64,000 nt of DNA from NCBI RefSeq assembly GCF_900111925.1, contig NZ_FOKA01000001.1, positions 124,001 to 188,000 of the forward strand, in the 5' to 3' direction. Positions 43,909 through 53,683 of the stretch are shown one piece after another (the stretch's first letter is position 1; each line of letters opens with the position of its first letter). A program made the translations under genes and the position numbers. The stretch is from Cellulomonas marina (GTDB lineage: Bacteria > Actinomycetota > Actinomycetes > Actinomycetales > Cellulomonadaceae). The notes under the pieces were generated by a model. The model ran no database searches. It was not told the origin of the DNA and saw only the letters and a list, made by a program, of their open reading frames with translations.

Positions 43909-44444
43909 GCAGCGTGCTGTGGTTCGACCTGCTGGTGCTCGGCACGGGCCTCGAGCGGCTGGCCGAGCTCGTCGTCTCGGCGCGCAACGCGCGGTGGTCC
44001 TTCGAGCGGGGCGGCGTCGAGTCCGGGCGCGGGCACTTCCCGCCGATGGTCGCGCTGCACACGGGGCTGCTGCTGGCCTGCGTGCTCGAGGTGCACCTGG
44101 CGGACCGGCCGTTCGTGCCGCCGCTGGCGTGGGCGGCGCTCGCGCTCGTGATCGCGAGCCAGGCGTTGCGCTGGTGGTGCATCGCGACGCTCGGGCCGCG
44201 GTGGAACACGCGCGTCATCGTCGTGCCCGGCCTGCCGCTCGTCTCCCGTGGGCCCTACCGCTGGATCCCGCACCCCAACTACGTCGCGGTGGTCGTCGAG
44301 GGCATCGCGCTGCCGCTCGTGCACACCGCCTGGGTGACGGCGCTGGTGTTCACCGTGCTGAACGCGGTGCTGCTGCTGCGGTTCCGGATCCCCGCCGAGG
44401 AGCGTGCGCTGGCCGCGGCGGTCGGGGCCACGAGGACGCCGTGA
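43905..44444 (+). CDS. Isoprenylcysteine carboxyl methyltransferase-family membrane protein
   Basis: A 179-residue membrane protein with four or five helices and the ICMT signature near the end: GPYRWIPHPNYVAVVVEG. RIPAEERAL closes it. In the S. griseus srs operon the corresponding gene (srsB) methylates the polyketide phenol. GTG at 43905 overlaps the PKS stop by four bases; the monooxygenase overlaps its own stop by four bases, so translation of the three genes is coupled. Confidence 0.9.
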   Translation: MSSVLWFDLLVLGTGLERLAELVVSARNARWSFERGGVESGRGHFPPMVALHTGLLLACVLEVHLADRPFVPPLAWAALALVIASQALRWWCIATLGPRWNTRVIVVPGLPLVSRGPYRWIPHPNYVAVVVEGIALPLVHTAWVTALVFTVLNAVLLLRFRIPAEERALAAAVGATRTP

Positions 44445-45487
44445 CCGCCGGCGGCGCCGACGTCGACGTCCTCGTCGTCGGCGGGGGACCGGTGGGTCTG
44501 GCGGCCGCCGTCGAGGCGCGGACGGCCGGGCTGACGGCCCTCGTCGTCGAGCCACGGGGCACGCCGGTGGACAAGGCGTGCGGGGAGGGCCTCATGCCGG
44601 GAGCGGTCGACGCCCTGGCGCGGCTCGGCGTCGACCCGCCCGGGCGGCCGCTGGCCGGCATCGCCTACGTGCGCGGCGACCTGCGCGCGGAGCACCGGTT
44701 CCGCGGGCCGTCGGGACGCGGCGTGCGCCGGACGACCCTGCACGCGGCCCTCGCCGCCCGGGCGGCCGACATGGGCGTCGAGCGGAGCGACGGCCGGGTC
44801 ACGGCCGTCGAGCAGGACGCGACGGGGGTCGTCGCCGCGGGGGTGCGGGCGCGGTGGCTGCTCGCCTGCGACGGGCTGCACTCCACCGTGCGGCGGCTGA
44901 CGGGCCTGGAGGGGCCGGCCGCGTCGGGCCGGTCCCGCCGGAGCCGGCGGCGCTACGGCGTGCGCCGGCACTACCGCCGCGCGCCGTGGACCGACCTCGT
45001 CGAGGTGCACTGGGCCGACGACGTCGAGGCGTACGTGACGCCCGTCGCCGACGACCTCGTCGGCGTCGCGCTGCTCGGACCCGCGCCGCTCGACCTCGAC
45101 CGCGCGCTCGCCGCGATGCCCGCGCTGGCCGGCCGGCTCGCCGGCGCCGAGGTCGACGGGCCGGACCGCGGGGCGGGGCCGCTGCGGCAGGGGACGCGGG
45201 CGCGCACGGCGGGGCGCGTGCTCCTCGTCGGGGACGCCTCCGGGTACGTCGACGCGCTGACGGGGGAGGGGCTGCGGCTGGGGTTCGCCCAGGCCGCCGC
45301 CGCGGTGGCGCACCTCGGCGACCCCGCCGGGTACGAGCGCGCCTGGGCCGCCGCGACGCGGGACTACCGGCTGCTCACGGGGACGCTCGTAGCGGTGGCG
45401 ACGTCGCCGCTGCGGCCCGCGCTCGTGCCCGCGGCCGTGCGGCTGCCGCCGGTCTTCGCCGCGGCGGTGGAGCGGCTCGCGCGGTGA
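44441..45487 (+). CDS. FAD-dependent monooxygenase/oxidoreductase
   Basis: A 348-residue flavoprotein. N-terminal GGGPVGL (GxGxxG), the GDASGYVDALTGEG motif (second FAD site) and a middle DG motif (LLACDGLHSTVRR) place it with aromatic/geranylgeranyl-type hydroxylases. In the srs operon SrsC is a flavin hydroxylase that turns the methylated resorcinol into a quinone precursor. This is the likely role. GTG at 44441 overlaps the methyltransferase stop. It is the last gene of the cluster; the convergent GGDEF-EAL pseudogene follows 31 bases later. Confidence 0.9.
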   Translation: MTAGGADVDVLVVGGGPVGLAAAVEARTAGLTALVVEPRGTPVDKACGEGLMPGAVDALARLGVDPPGRPLAGIAYVRGDLRAEHRFRGPSGRGVRRTTLHAALAARAADMGVERSDGRVTAVEQDATGVVAAGVRARWLLACDGLHSTVRRLTGLEGPAASGRSRRSRRRYGVRRHYRRAPWTDLVEVHWADDVEAYVTPVADDLVGVALLGPAPLDLDRALAAMPALAGRLAGAEVDGPDRGAGPLRQGTRARTAGRVLLVGDASGYVDALTGEGLRLGFAQAAAAVAHLGDPAGYERAWAAATRDYRLLTGTLVAVATSPLRPALVPAAVRLPPVFAAAVERLAR

Positions 45488-45518
45488 CGCGTCCCGGGTC
45501 GCGGTCCCGCCGTGCGCG

Positions 45519-47209
45519 TCAGGCCTCGTCGGGCAGCGGGACCGGCCGGCCGAGCAGGTAGCCCTGCGCGTAGTCGCTGCCGACGGCGCGGGCGAGCGCG
45601 AGGTGCTCGGGCGTCTCGACCCCCTCGATGAGGCACCGCGCGCCGAGCGCCGACGTCATCGCCACCGTCGCCGCGAGGACGTCACGGCGGTGCTCGTCGG
45701 GCAGCGCCAGCAGGAAGCTGCGGTCCACCGTGACCACGTCCAGCGGCAGCCGCGCGAGGTGCGCCAGGTTGGACCAGCCCGTGCCGAAGTCGTCGACCGC
45801 CAGGCGCACCCCGAGCCCGCGCAGCTCCGCCAGGACGCCGGCCACGTCGACGGTGCCGGGCAGCAGCTCGGACTCCGTGAGCTCCAGCAGCAGGCGCGCG
45901 GGCGGCAGGCCCGTCTCGGCCGGCGCCTCCCGGACGGTGGCGACGAGGTCGCCGCGGACGAGCTGCTGCGCGCTGACGTTGACGCTGACGGCGGCGTCGT
46001 CCCGCCCGGCGGCCCCGCCGAAGCCCCGGGCCGCGGCCCGCACGGCCGTGCGCAGCACCCAGGCCCCCAGCTCGACCATGAGTCCGCCGGCCTGCACGGC
46101 GGGCAGGAACGCGCCCGGCGCCAGCAGCCCGCGCTCGGGGTGCTGCCACCGCACGAGCGCCTCGTGCCCCAGCACCTCGCCCGTCGCCGTGGCGACGATG
46201 GGCTGGTAGTGCAGGACGAACTGCTCGGCCGCGACCGCGTGCGGCAGGTCGAGCTCGAGGGCGTGGTCCTGCAGGATCTGCTGTCGGTGCGGCTCGGACA
46301 GCATCGCGTAGCCGCCGCGGCCCTGGCGCCTGGCGGCGTGCAGGGCCATGTCGACGTCGCGCAGGAGCGTGGGCACGTCCTCCTCGCCCGCGCTGGTGAC
46401 GACGCCGATGCTGCACCGCACGTGCAGGGTGCGGCCGTCCACGCGGACCGGTCGCGCGAGCGCGTCACGCAGCCGGGCGTCGACGACGCGCCACTCGACC
46501 TCGTCGCCGCAGCCCTCGAGCAGGAGCACGAACTCGTCGCCGCCGATGCGCGCGACGCAGTCCTCGCCGCGCACGACGTCGCCCAGGCGTTGCCCGACGA
46601 CGCGCAGCAGCCCGTCCCCGACGAGGTGCCCAAGGTGTCGTTGACCGCCTTGAACCCGTCGAGGTCGAGGAAGGCGACCGTGAACGCCTCGTCGTGCCGC
46701 CGCGCGCGGGCCAGGGCGTGCTCGAGGCGGTCCTGCAGCAGGGCGCGGTTGGGCAGCCCGGTGAGGGCGTCGTGCGTGGGGCGTGCAGGAGCTGCTGCTC
46801 CTCCGACCGCGCGGACGTGACGTCGCGGAAGGCGCACAGGACGCGGTCCTGGCCGAGCGGGACCAGCACGTTCTCGAACACGCCCCGCCAGCCGGCGGCG
46901 GAGTCGGCGTGCACCAGGAGGGTCTGCTGCCGGCCGGACGTCACGGTGGCGACGAGCGCGTCCCACAGGCCCGACGGTCCCCTCGGCGTCGCGCACGGCG
47001 CCGAAGACCGACATGCCGACCGGGCTCACGTCGAAGGCGGCCTCCACCGCGTCGCGCTGCCCACGCTCGTCGTCCGCCTCGTCGCGCGCAGGTCCCCCGG
47101 CCCCCAGGACGGCGGCGCGCCGGCCCGGTCTCTCGCGCCCGCCCTCGGACGGCGTGGCCAGATCGTGGCAGCCGTTCGGCCGTCGCACCAGCCCCGTACC
47201 TGTCGGCAT
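45519..47209 (-). pseudogene. GGDEF-EAL protein with three frameshifts
   Basis: Reading the minus strand from an ATG at 47209, a PAS-like start ([12 protein letters not shown]) shifts frame near 46982. It continues as [19 protein letters not shown] and LLHA, shifts again near 46778 into [14 protein letters not shown], and shifts a third time near 46632 into [13 protein letters not shown] and RIGGDEF. The last frame, open to 45519, contains the remainder of the GGDEF domain and the EAL domain ([27 protein letters not shown]). Frame changes of +1, -1, -1 in runs of G or C rebuild a normal PAS-GGDEF-EAL protein. Either inactivated or damaged by assembly errors. Confidence 0.82.
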
Positions 47210-47275
47210 GCCTGCCGGGGCGGGGGACGGGCTGCCAGGATGGGTGCCCACGACGGGCCGGACGAGGAGGTCGCG

Positions 47276-47596
47276 GTGGACGGGACGGCAGCGGGGGCAG
47301 GGGCCGGCGGGGGAGCGGGCGGCGGCGTGGTGCGGCGGCGCGTCGTCGCCTCGGGGCTCGTGCAGGGCGTGGGCTTCCGGTGGTCGACGGCGCGCGAGGC
47401 CGAGCGGCTCGCGCTGGCCGGGTGGGTGCGCAACCGCCCGGACGGCTCCGTCGAGGCGTCGATCGAGGGCGACGGGCGTGCCGTGCAGCAGATGCTCGCG
47501 TGGCTGCGGACCGGGCCGCCCGGCGCCCGGGTCGACGACCTGCGGGTGGAGGACGACGAGGAGCAGGGCGTCACCGGGTTCGTCGTGCAGGGCTGA
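47276..47596 (+). CDS. acyP: Acylphosphatase
   Basis: A 106-residue acylphosphatase. The active-site motif GVGFR (Arg) and GWVRNRPDG (Asn) are present, in the usual order. It hydrolyses acyl phosphates. The N-terminal Gly/Ala-rich 15 residues are extra; GTG at 47276 has a GGAGG 8 bases before it. An ATG at 47240 would lengthen it. Divergent from the GGDEF-EAL pseudogene. Confidence 0.85.
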   Translation: MDGTAAGAGAGGGAGGGVVRRRVVASGLVQGVGFRWSTAREAERLALAGWVRNRPDGSVEASIEGDGRAVQQMLAWLRTGPPGARVDDLRVEDDEEQGVTGFVVQG

Positions 47597-47695
47597 CGCA
47601 CGTGGGCCGGCAGGGCCCCCTCGCGGCGGGCGGGATGCACGGCCGGGGGGCGCGTGCGAGCGTGAGGGCGTCAGGGCACGACGACGGGAGGTCCC

Positions 47696-48211
47696 ATGCG
47701 CGCGGGTGAGGTGCTGCAGGACGGGTTCGGGCGGGTGCTGCCGCTGCTGCGGGCGGCGGTGGACGGGCTGTCCGACGAGGAGCTGGTGCACCGGCCGGAC
47801 CCGGCGGCGAACACCGTCGCGTGGCTGGTCTGGCACGCCGCGCGCGTCCAGGACGCGCAGGTGGCGCCGCTGGCCGGCACGCAGGAGGTGTGGACGTCGG
47901 CGGGCTGGGCCGAGCGGTTCGGGCTGGACCTGCCCGCGGACGACACGGGGTACGGGCACGGGCCGGAGGAGGTCGGGCGCGTGCACGCGCCGGCGGACCT
48001 GCTGGTCGGCTACGCGGAGGAGGTCGCGCGCGCGACGGCCGCGTACCTCGAGCGGCTGGAGGACGACGACCTGGACGTCGTCGTGGACGAGGACGGGGAC
48101 CCGCCGGTGACGCTGGGCGTCCGCCTCGTGAGCGTGCTGGGCGACGACCTCGAGCACGCGGGGCAGGCGGCGTACCTGCGCGGGCTGCTCGAGCGGGCAC
48201 GGGAGGCCTGA
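47696..48211 (+). CDS. DinB family protein (DUF664-type)
   Basis: A 171-residue DinB-like four-helix protein. Likely metal ligands are His in VWHAAR and in [14 protein letters not shown]. The N-terminal [16 protein letters not shown] and [14 protein letters not shown] are common in actinobacterial DUF664/mycothiol-dependent proteins. Function uncertain, possibly thiol transfer. A long hairpin separates it from the convergent gnd gene. Confidence 0.82.
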   Translation: MRAGEVLQDGFGRVLPLLRAAVDGLSDEELVHRPDPAANTVAWLVWHAARVQDAQVAPLAGTQEVWTSAGWAERFGLDLPADDTGYGHGPEEVGRVHAPADLLVGYAEEVARATAAYLERLEDDDLDVVVDEDGDPPVTLGVRLVSVLGDDLEHAGQAAYLRGLLERAREA

Positions 48212-48248
48212 CGCCGGGGCGCCTGACCGCGCGAGCCTGACGTCGGGC

Positions 48249-48303
48249 CTCGACGACGGCCGGCCGGCACCGCTGCACGCGGTGCCGGCCGGCCCTCGTC
48301 GAG
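48249..48303. terminator. Bidirectional terminator between DinB-like gene and gnd
   Basis: A 25-bp stem with one mismatch pair: 16 perfect pairs GGCCGGCCGGCACCGC / GCGGTGCCGGCCGGCC around the loop TGCAC, plus CTCGACGA / TCGTCGAG outside. The two genes converge on it. Confidence 0.85.
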
Positions 48304-48317
48304 CGGTGTGCCGCAGG

Positions 48318-49841
48318 TCAGGCGGGCTGCTCGGAGCGGTCGCCGGACCAGTCGGTGTGGAACGTGCCCTCGACGTCCACGCGGCGGTAGGTGTGCGCGC
48401 CGAAGAAGTCGCGCTGCGCCTGGATGAGCGCGGCCGGGAGGCGCTCGGCCCGCACGCCGTCGTAGTAGGCGAGCGAGGACGCGAAGGCCGGCGTCGGGAC
48501 GCCGTGCAGGGCGGCGGCGGCGACGATGCGGCGCCAGGCCGCGACGCCGTCGGCGACCGCGGCGGTGAAGTACGGGTCGGCGAGCAGCAGCGGCAGGCCG
48601 CGGTCGCGCTCGTACGCCTCCGTGATGCGGTTGAGGAAGCGCGCGCGGATGATGCACCCGCCGCGCCAGATGCGGGCCATCGCGCCGCGGTCGATGTCCC
48701 AGCCGTACTCGGCGGACGCGGCGGCGATCTGGTCGAAGCCCTGCGAGTAGGCGACGACCTTGGAGGCGTAGAGGGCCTTGCGGACGTCGTCGACGAAGGC
48801 GTCGCGGTCCGGCACCTCCCACGGCTGCGTGTCGGCCGGCAGCGTGCCGACGGCGGCGGCGCGCTGCGGGGCGCCGCCGGACAGGGCCCGGGCGAAGGTG
48901 GCCTCCGCGATGCCGGTGATGGGCACGCCGAGGTCGAGGCCGTTCTGCACGGTCCAGCGGCCGGTGCCCTTCTGCTCGGCGGCGTCGGCGATGACGTCGA
49001 CGAAGGCACCACCGGTGCGCGCGTCCGTGTGGTGCAGGACGTCGGCGGTGATCTCGATGAGGAAGGACTCGAGGTCGCCGGTGTTCCACTCGGCGAAGAC
49101 GTCGCCGATCTCCTGCGCGGAGGCACCGAGTCCCTGCCGCAGCAGGTCGTAGGCCTCGGCGATGAGCTGCATGTCGGCGTACTCGATGCCGTTGTGCACC
49201 ATCTTCACGAAGTGGCCGGCGCCGCCAGGCCCGACGTGCGTGCAGCAGGGCACGCCGTCGACCTTCGCGGAGATCGCCTCGAGGATCGGGCCGAGCGAGG
49301 CGTAGGCCTCGGTGGTGCCACCGGGCATGATCGACGGGCCGAGCAGGGCGCCCTCCTCGCCGCCGGACACCCCGGTCCCGACGAAGTGCAGGCCGCGCGC
49401 GGACAGGTCCTTCTCGCGCCGGATCGTGTCGGGGAAGTGGGCGTTGCCGGCGTCGATGACGATGTCGCCCTCCTCCAGCAGGGGCACGAGCTCGTCGATG
49501 ACCGCGTCCGTCGGGGCGCCGGCCTTCACCATGATGACGACCTTGCGGGGCCGCGCCAGGCTGGCGACGAAGTCCGCCATGGACTCCGAGCCGATGAACG
49601 TGCCCTCGTCGCCGTGGTCCGCGACGAGGGAGTGCATCTTCGCCGCGGAGCGGTTGTGGACGGCGGTGACGAAGCCGTGCCGGGCGAAGTTGCGCGCCAG
49701 GTTGCGGCCCATGACGGCGAGGCCCGTGACGCCGATCTCGGCGGTGCCGGCCCCGGCGCCGGTGCCGCTCGCGGTCGCCGCCGCCGTCTCCGCCGCCGTC
49801 CCCGTGCCCGACGCCGCCTGCGTGCCCGTCTGCGTGCTCAT
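48318..49841 (-). CDS. gnd: 6-phosphogluconate dehydrogenase (decarboxylating)
   Basis: A 507-residue NADP-dependent 6-phosphogluconate dehydrogenase. [15 protein letters not shown] (cofactor site), [12 protein letters not shown], and [15 protein letters not shown] with the catalytic lysine are intact, and the C-terminal helical domain runs to [14 protein letters not shown]. It forms ribulose-5-phosphate and NADPH in the pentose phosphate pathway. About 35 residues of Thr/Ala/Gly-rich sequence precede the domain. ATG at 49841 with GGAGAGG upstream. Long form typical of the dimeric enzyme. Confidence 0.94.
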   Translation of the reverse strand: MSTQTGTQAASGTGTAAETAAATASGTGAGAGTAEIGVTGLAVMGRNLARNFARHGFVTAVHNRSAAKMHSLVADHGDEGTFIGSESMADFVASLARPRKVVIMVKAGAPTDAVIDELVPLLEEGDIVIDAGNAHFPDTIRREKDLSARGLHFVGTGVSGGEEGALLGPSIMPGGTTEAYASLGPILEAISAKVDGVPCCTHVGPGGAGHFVKMVHNGIEYADMQLIAEAYDLLRQGLGASAQEIGDVFAEWNTGDLESFLIEITADVLHHTDARTGGAFVDVIADAAEQKGTGRWTVQNGLDLGVPITGIAEATFARALSGGAPQRAAAVGTLPADTQPWEVPDRDAFVDDVRKALYASKVVAYSQGFDQIAAASAEYGWDIDRGAMARIWRGGCIIRARFLNRITEAYERDRGLPLLLADPYFTAAVADGVAAWRRIVAAAALHGVPTPAFASSLAYYDGVRAERLPAALIQAQRDFFGAHTYRRVDVEGTFHTDWSGDRSEQPA

Positions 49842-49980
49842 GCCTGTGCTGCCTCTCCGGTGGTCCCTCGTCGGGCCGCGCCGCTGCGGGCGCGCGCCGG
49901 ACGGCCGGGAGCCGGTGCTCCCGGACGGGCCCATCCTGCCCCTCGACGAGGGGCGCGCGGGCGGACGACCGCCTGACGGG

Positions 49981-50018
49981 CGACGGGGCCCGGACCGGTG
50001 GCGGTCCGGGCCCCGTCG
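49981..50018 (-). terminator. Terminator of the aldo/keto reductase gene
   Basis: A perfect 17-bp stem CGACGGGGCCCGGACCG / CGGTCCGGGCCCCGTCG with a 4-base loop GTGG, starting 30 bases after the stop at 50048 on the minus strand. Confidence 0.8.
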
Positions 50019-50047
50019 TGCGACGTCGCCCGCCGTGCGGGGGCGGG

Positions 50048-50890
50048 TCAGGAGGGGTTGAACGTGTCCGGGTCGGGACCGGTGCGCTCGTCGCGGTTGA
50101 GCGCCGACAGGGCGCCCATCCACGTCTCGTCGAGCTCGAAGTCGAAGAGCGCGAAGTTCTCCTCGACGCGGCTGCGCGTGACGGACTTGGGGAAGACGAT
50201 GTCACCCCGCTGCACGTGCCAGCGCAGGACGACCTGGGCCGGCGTGCGGCCGGTCTCCCGCGCGATGCGCTCGACGACCGGGTCGTCGAGCACCGTGCCC
50301 TGCGCGATGGGGGACCAGGCCTCGGTGGCGATCTGGTGCTCGGCGCCGAACGCGCGCACCGACTCGTTCGTCAGGTAGGGGTGGACCTCGATCTGGTTGA
50401 CCGCCGGGCGCACCGTGGTCCCGTCGAAGAGGCGGTTGAGGTGGTGCACCTGGAAGTTCGACACGCCGATCGCCCGCGCGCGGCCGGAGGCGTAGATCTC
50501 CTCCATCGCCTTCCACGTCTCGACGAAGTCCCCGATGCCCGGCAGCGGCCAGTGCACGAGGAACAGGTCGACCTGCTCCAGCCCGAGCGTCTCGAGCGTG
50601 CCGTCGAACGCCTTCAGCGCGTCCTCGGGGTCGTGGGCACCGTTGTTGAGCTTGCTGGTGATGAAGACCTCGTCGCGGGGCAGGCCGGAGTCGCGCACCG
50701 CCTCACCGACGCCCGCCTCGTTGCGGTACATCTGCGCGGTGTCGACGTGGCGGTACCCGACCTCGAACGCGGTGAGGACCGCGTCGCGGGTCTTGGCGGG
50801 GTCGACCTGGAAGACGCCGAAGCCGAGCTGCGGGATCTCGACGCCGTTGTTGAGCAGGATCGTGGGGACGTTGCCGGGCTGGTCGCCCAT
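50048..50890 (-). CDS. Aldo/keto reductase
   Basis: A 280-residue AKR with the catalytic tetrad visible: Asp in VDTAQMY, Tyr in AQMYRNE, Lys in TSKLNN and His in VHWPL. IGVSNF and KSVTRSRVEEN are typical NADPH-binding motifs. Resembles 2,5-diketo-D-gluconate reductase-type AKRs, but the substrate is unknown. ATG at 50890 with GGAGGAG upstream. Placed upstream of gnd on the same strand, but a strong terminator separates them. Confidence 0.92.
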   Translation of the reverse strand: MGDQPGNVPTILLNNGVEIPQLGFGVFQVDPAKTRDAVLTAFEVGYRHVDTAQMYRNEAGVGEAVRDSGLPRDEVFITSKLNNGAHDPEDALKAFDGTLETLGLEQVDLFLVHWPLPGIGDFVETWKAMEEIYASGRARAIGVSNFQVHHLNRLFDGTTVRPAVNQIEVHPYLTNESVRAFGAEHQIATEAWSPIAQGTVLDDPVVERIARETGRTPAQVVLRWHVQRGDIVFPKSVTRSRVEENFALFDFELDETWMGALSALNRDERTGPDPDTFNPS

Positions 50891-51008
50891 GGGGCATCTC
50901 CTCCGGGGTAGGACGGGTGGGTGGTGGCGTGGCCGTCGACGTCCACCTTGCGCCCGGTGCAGCAGGTGCGCCCGCCGGGGCGGGCGCACGCGGCGGGCGT
51001 GGTGCGGG

Positions 51009-51920
51009 TCAGGGAAGCAGGAGGCGCCGGGCGGCGGTCGTCAGCGCCTCGCCGACGCGGTCCAGCGCGGGCGAGCGCAGCTTCCACTGCTGCCAGTGCA
51101 GGGTCACGTCGACGAAGGCGTCGGGGTCCAGGACGACGAGGTGGCCGGCGGCCTCGTCGTCCGCGCGGTGCAGGTCGGGCAGCATGCCCCAGCCGAGACC
51201 GAGGCGGACCGCCGACCGGAACTCCGCCGATGAGGGCACCTGGTGCGTGGGCGGGTCCGCGTCCTCGCCGCCCGGGAGCCGGCTACGCAGCCAGCGGTGC
51301 TGCAGGTCGTCCTTGGCGTCGAAGACGACCACCGGCGCCCGCGCCAGCGCGGCGGGCGTCGGTCCGTCCGGGAACCACCGGCGGGCGGCACGGGGTGCGA
51401 CCATCGGTCGGTACCGCATGGTGCCGAGCCGCGTGACGGAGCAGCCCGGCAACGGGTCCGGGTCCGTGGTCACGGCGGCGACGACGGTGCCGTCGCGCAG
51501 CAGCGCCGTGGTGTGCTCCTCGTCGTCGCGGTGCAGCTCGAGGCACACCTCGTCGGCCAGGGGAGCGAGCGCCGGCAGCGCCCAGGTCGCGAGGGAGTCG
51601 GCGTTGACGGCGAGGGCGAGGGTCGGCGGCCGCGGCGTCAGGACGCCGTCGTCGCCCGTGATCGCGGTGCCGAGGGCGACGAGGGTGTCGTCGGCGAGGA
51701 GCTCGATCTGCCGGGCGAGCCGCAGGACCACCTCGCCCGACGGCGTCGGCCGGACCGGGCGGCTCCGCACGAGGAGCACCCGCCCCGTGGCGACCTCGAG
51801 GGCGCGCAGCCGCTGGCTCACGGCCGACGGCGTCAGGTGCAGGAGGCGGGCGGCACCGTCGAGGCTGCCCGTCGACACCGCCGCGTTGAGCGCCCGCAGC
51901 TGCGCCAGGTCGAGGTCCAC
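51009..51920 (-). CDS. LysR family regulator of the ArgP/LysG type
   Basis: A 303-residue LysR-type regulator. Helix-turn-helix near residues 17-40 (GSLDGAARLLHLTPSAVSQRL). The DLDLAQLRAL start and MLPDLHRADDEAAGHL region are typical of ArgP/LysG. In Corynebacterium LysG activates lysE in response to lysine or arginine. It is divergent from the LysE-type exporter with 71 bases between, the classic lysG-lysE arrangement. GTG start at 51920. Effector amino acid is inferred. Confidence 0.9.
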   Translation of the reverse strand: MDLDLAQLRALNAAVSTGSLDGAARLLHLTPSAVSQRLRALEVATGRVLLVRSRPVRPTPSGEVVLRLARQIELLADDTLVALGTAITGDDGVLTPRPPTLALAVNADSLATWALPALAPLADEVCLELHRDDEEHTTALLRDGTVVAAVTTDPDPLPGCSVTRLGTMRYRPMVAPRAARRWFPDGPTPAALARAPVVVFDAKDDLQHRWLRSRLPGGEDADPPTHQVPSSAEFRSAVRLGLGWGMLPDLHRADDEAAGHLVVLDPDAFVDVTLHWQQWKLRSPALDRVGEALTTAARRLLLP

Positions 51921-51991
51921 GACAGCGACGCTAACGGAAGGTCAAGGATCTGAACTACCGCTGCTGCTGCTCGGGTGCCTAGCGTCGGCGC
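51921..51991. promoter_or_regulatory. Divergent lysG/lysE-type promoter region
   Basis: 71 bases between the two divergent starts; one of the few A/T-containing stretches here (AACGGAAGGTCAAGGATCTGAACTA). TAGCGT at 51980-51985 is a possible -10 for the exporter, with no ribosome site before its GTG, so a leaderless transcript is possible. Binding site for the LysR protein is expected but not delimited. Confidence 0.5.
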
Positions 51992-52609
51992 GTGCTTGCT
52001 GCTCTCCTCGCCGCTCTGTCCGGACTCGGGCTGGGGCTCTCGCTCATCGTCGCCATCGGGTCGCAGAACGCCTTCGTGCTGCGGCAGGGGCTGCGGCGCG
52101 AGCACGTGGGCGTGGTGGTGCTGGTGTGCGTGGTGTCGGACGCCGTGCTGATCGCGGCCGGCGTGGCGGGGGCGGGGGCGGCCGTGGAGGCGGTGCCGGG
52201 GCTGCTGACGGTCGTGCGGGTCGCCGGTGCGGTCTTCCTGCTGGCGTACGGGGTGCTCGCCGCGCGGCGGGCGCTGCGGCCGCCGGCCGTGCTCGAGGCG
52301 GCCGGTGCGCGCGGACCGACGTCGGTGCGGGCGGCGGTGGCGACGACCCTGGCGCTCACGTGGCTGAACCCGCACGTGTACCTGGACACCGTGGTGCTGC
52401 TCGGGTCGGTGGCGCAGGGGCACGGGGGGCGCTCGTGGTGGTTCGCCGCGGGCGCGGTGCTGGGCAGCGCGCTGTGGTTCCCCCTGCTCGGCTTCGGGGC
52501 GGCGCTGCTGCGGCCCCTGTTCGCGTCGCCGCGGGCGTGGCGGGTGCTGGACGGTCTGATCGCGGTGGTGATGGTGGTGCTCGCCGTGTCGCTGGTCGCG
52601 GGGGGCTGA
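51992..52609 (+). CDS. LysE/ArgO family amino acid exporter
   Basis: A 205-residue membrane protein with five or six helices. [27 protein letters not shown] is the LysE signature. [14 protein letters not shown] matches the second conserved motif. Exports lysine or arginine. GTG at 51992. Regulated, most likely, by the adjacent LysR protein. Confidence 0.92.
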   Translation: MLAALLAALSGLGLGLSLIVAIGSQNAFVLRQGLRREHVGVVVLVCVVSDAVLIAAGVAGAGAAVEAVPGLLTVVRVAGAVFLLAYGVLAARRALRPPAVLEAAGARGPTSVRAAVATTLALTWLNPHVYLDTVVLLGSVAQGHGGRSWWFAAGAVLGSALWFPLLGFGAALLRPLFASPRAWRVLDGLIAVVMVVLAVSLVAGG

Positions 52610-52692
52610 GCGCAGGCCCTCGTCGCGAGGAGGGCCCTCGGGACGTGGCCCATCGACAGGAGGGCGGCGGCGGTGTCCGGCATGCTGGGCGC

Positions 52693-53646
52693 GTGACCTC
52701 CTCCTCCGCTGCGCCCCTGCCTGCCCACGACCGGACGGGCGAGGTCGACGGCGGCTCCGCCGCAGGAGGGGTCGACCTCGCGGCGGCGCGGGCGGCAGCG
52801 GTCGAGGCGGCGCGGCTCGGCGTGCGGATGGCACGCACGGCGCGGTCGCGGGAGGTCGTCGAGACGAAGGGGCCCAACGACTTCGCGACCGAGGTCGACC
52901 GGGCGGTGGAGGCCGCCGTCACCGAGGTCCTGCGGCGCGGCGCGGACGTCCCCGTCCAGGGCGAGGAGCTGAGCCCGACCGAGGACGCGCCGACCCGGTG
53001 GATCGTCGACCCGGTGGACGGCACCTTCAACTACGCGGCGGGCATCCCCGTGTGCGCGGTGAACGTCGCGCTGCTCGTGGACGGGGAGCTGGCCGTCGCG
53101 GTCACCGCGGGGCTGTCGGCCGGCGTGGAGTCCGGTGGGGGCGACGCCGCCGGAGGGGACGGCGACCTGCCGACCGACGACGTGCTCGTCGCCGTGGTCG
53201 GGCAGGGACTGGCGCGGGTGCTGCCGCGGTCGGAGGAGGTCCGCACGGTGAGCCGCGTGGGCGCGCGGGCGTCGGCGGTGACGGTGGGCGACGTCGGCTG
53301 GACGACGACCGGACCGTGGCCGGCGGCCGTACGGGCGGCGACGATCGCCGCGGTGGCGCCGGCGGCCGGTCGCGTGCGGATCGTCGGGAGCTCGGCGCTG
53401 GAGCTGGCGTGGGTCGCTGCCGGTCGGACCGCCGGCGCGGTGCTGTTCGGCAACAAGCCCTGGGACACGTTCCCGGGGGTCCTGCTCGTGCGCGAGGGGG
53501 GCGGTGTCGTCCTCGACGCGCACGGCGAGCCGTGGCGGCCCGGGGCCGACTCCGTGCTCGCGGCCGCGGACGAGGAGACGGCCGCCGCGCTCGTCGACGC
53601 GGTGCGGACGGGGGTGCGGACGGCGGAGCGCCGGGCGCTCGGCTGA
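52693..53646 (+). CDS. Inositol monophosphatase family protein
   Basis: A 317-residue IMPase-like phosphatase. DPVDGTFNY (metal motif DPxDGT), the GEE metal glutamate (VQGEELSPTED) and the C-terminal WDTFPGVLLVREGGG motif are intact. It dephosphorylates inositol phosphate, histidinol phosphate or similar; no histidine gene is adjacent. A stretch of about 20 residues in the middle (SGGGDAAGGDGD) is an unusual low-complexity insert. GTG at 52693. Convergent with the ABC permease over a small hairpin. Confidence 0.9.
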   Translation: MTSSSAAPLPAHDRTGEVDGGSAAGGVDLAAARAAAVEAARLGVRMARTARSREVVETKGPNDFATEVDRAVEAAVTEVLRRGADVPVQGEELSPTEDAPTRWIVDPVDGTFNYAAGIPVCAVNVALLVDGELAVAVTAGLSAGVESGGGDAAGGDGDLPTDDVLVAVVGQGLARVLPRSEEVRTVSRVGARASAVTVGDVGWTTTGPWPAAVRAATIAAVAPAAGRVRIVGSSALELAWVAAGRTAGAVLFGNKPWDTFPGVLLVREGGGVVLDAHGEPWRPGADSVLAAADEETAAALVDAVRTGVRTAERRALG

Positions 53647-53657
53647 GGGACGCGGGG

Positions 53658-53676
53658 GCGACGCGTCCGGCGTCGC
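53658..53676. terminator. Short hairpin between convergent genes
   Basis: 7-bp stem GCGACGC / GCGTCGC with a 5-base loop in the 37-bp gap between the inositol-phosphatase-like and ABC permease stop codons. Confidence 0.4.
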
Positions 53677-53683
53677 GCGGACG

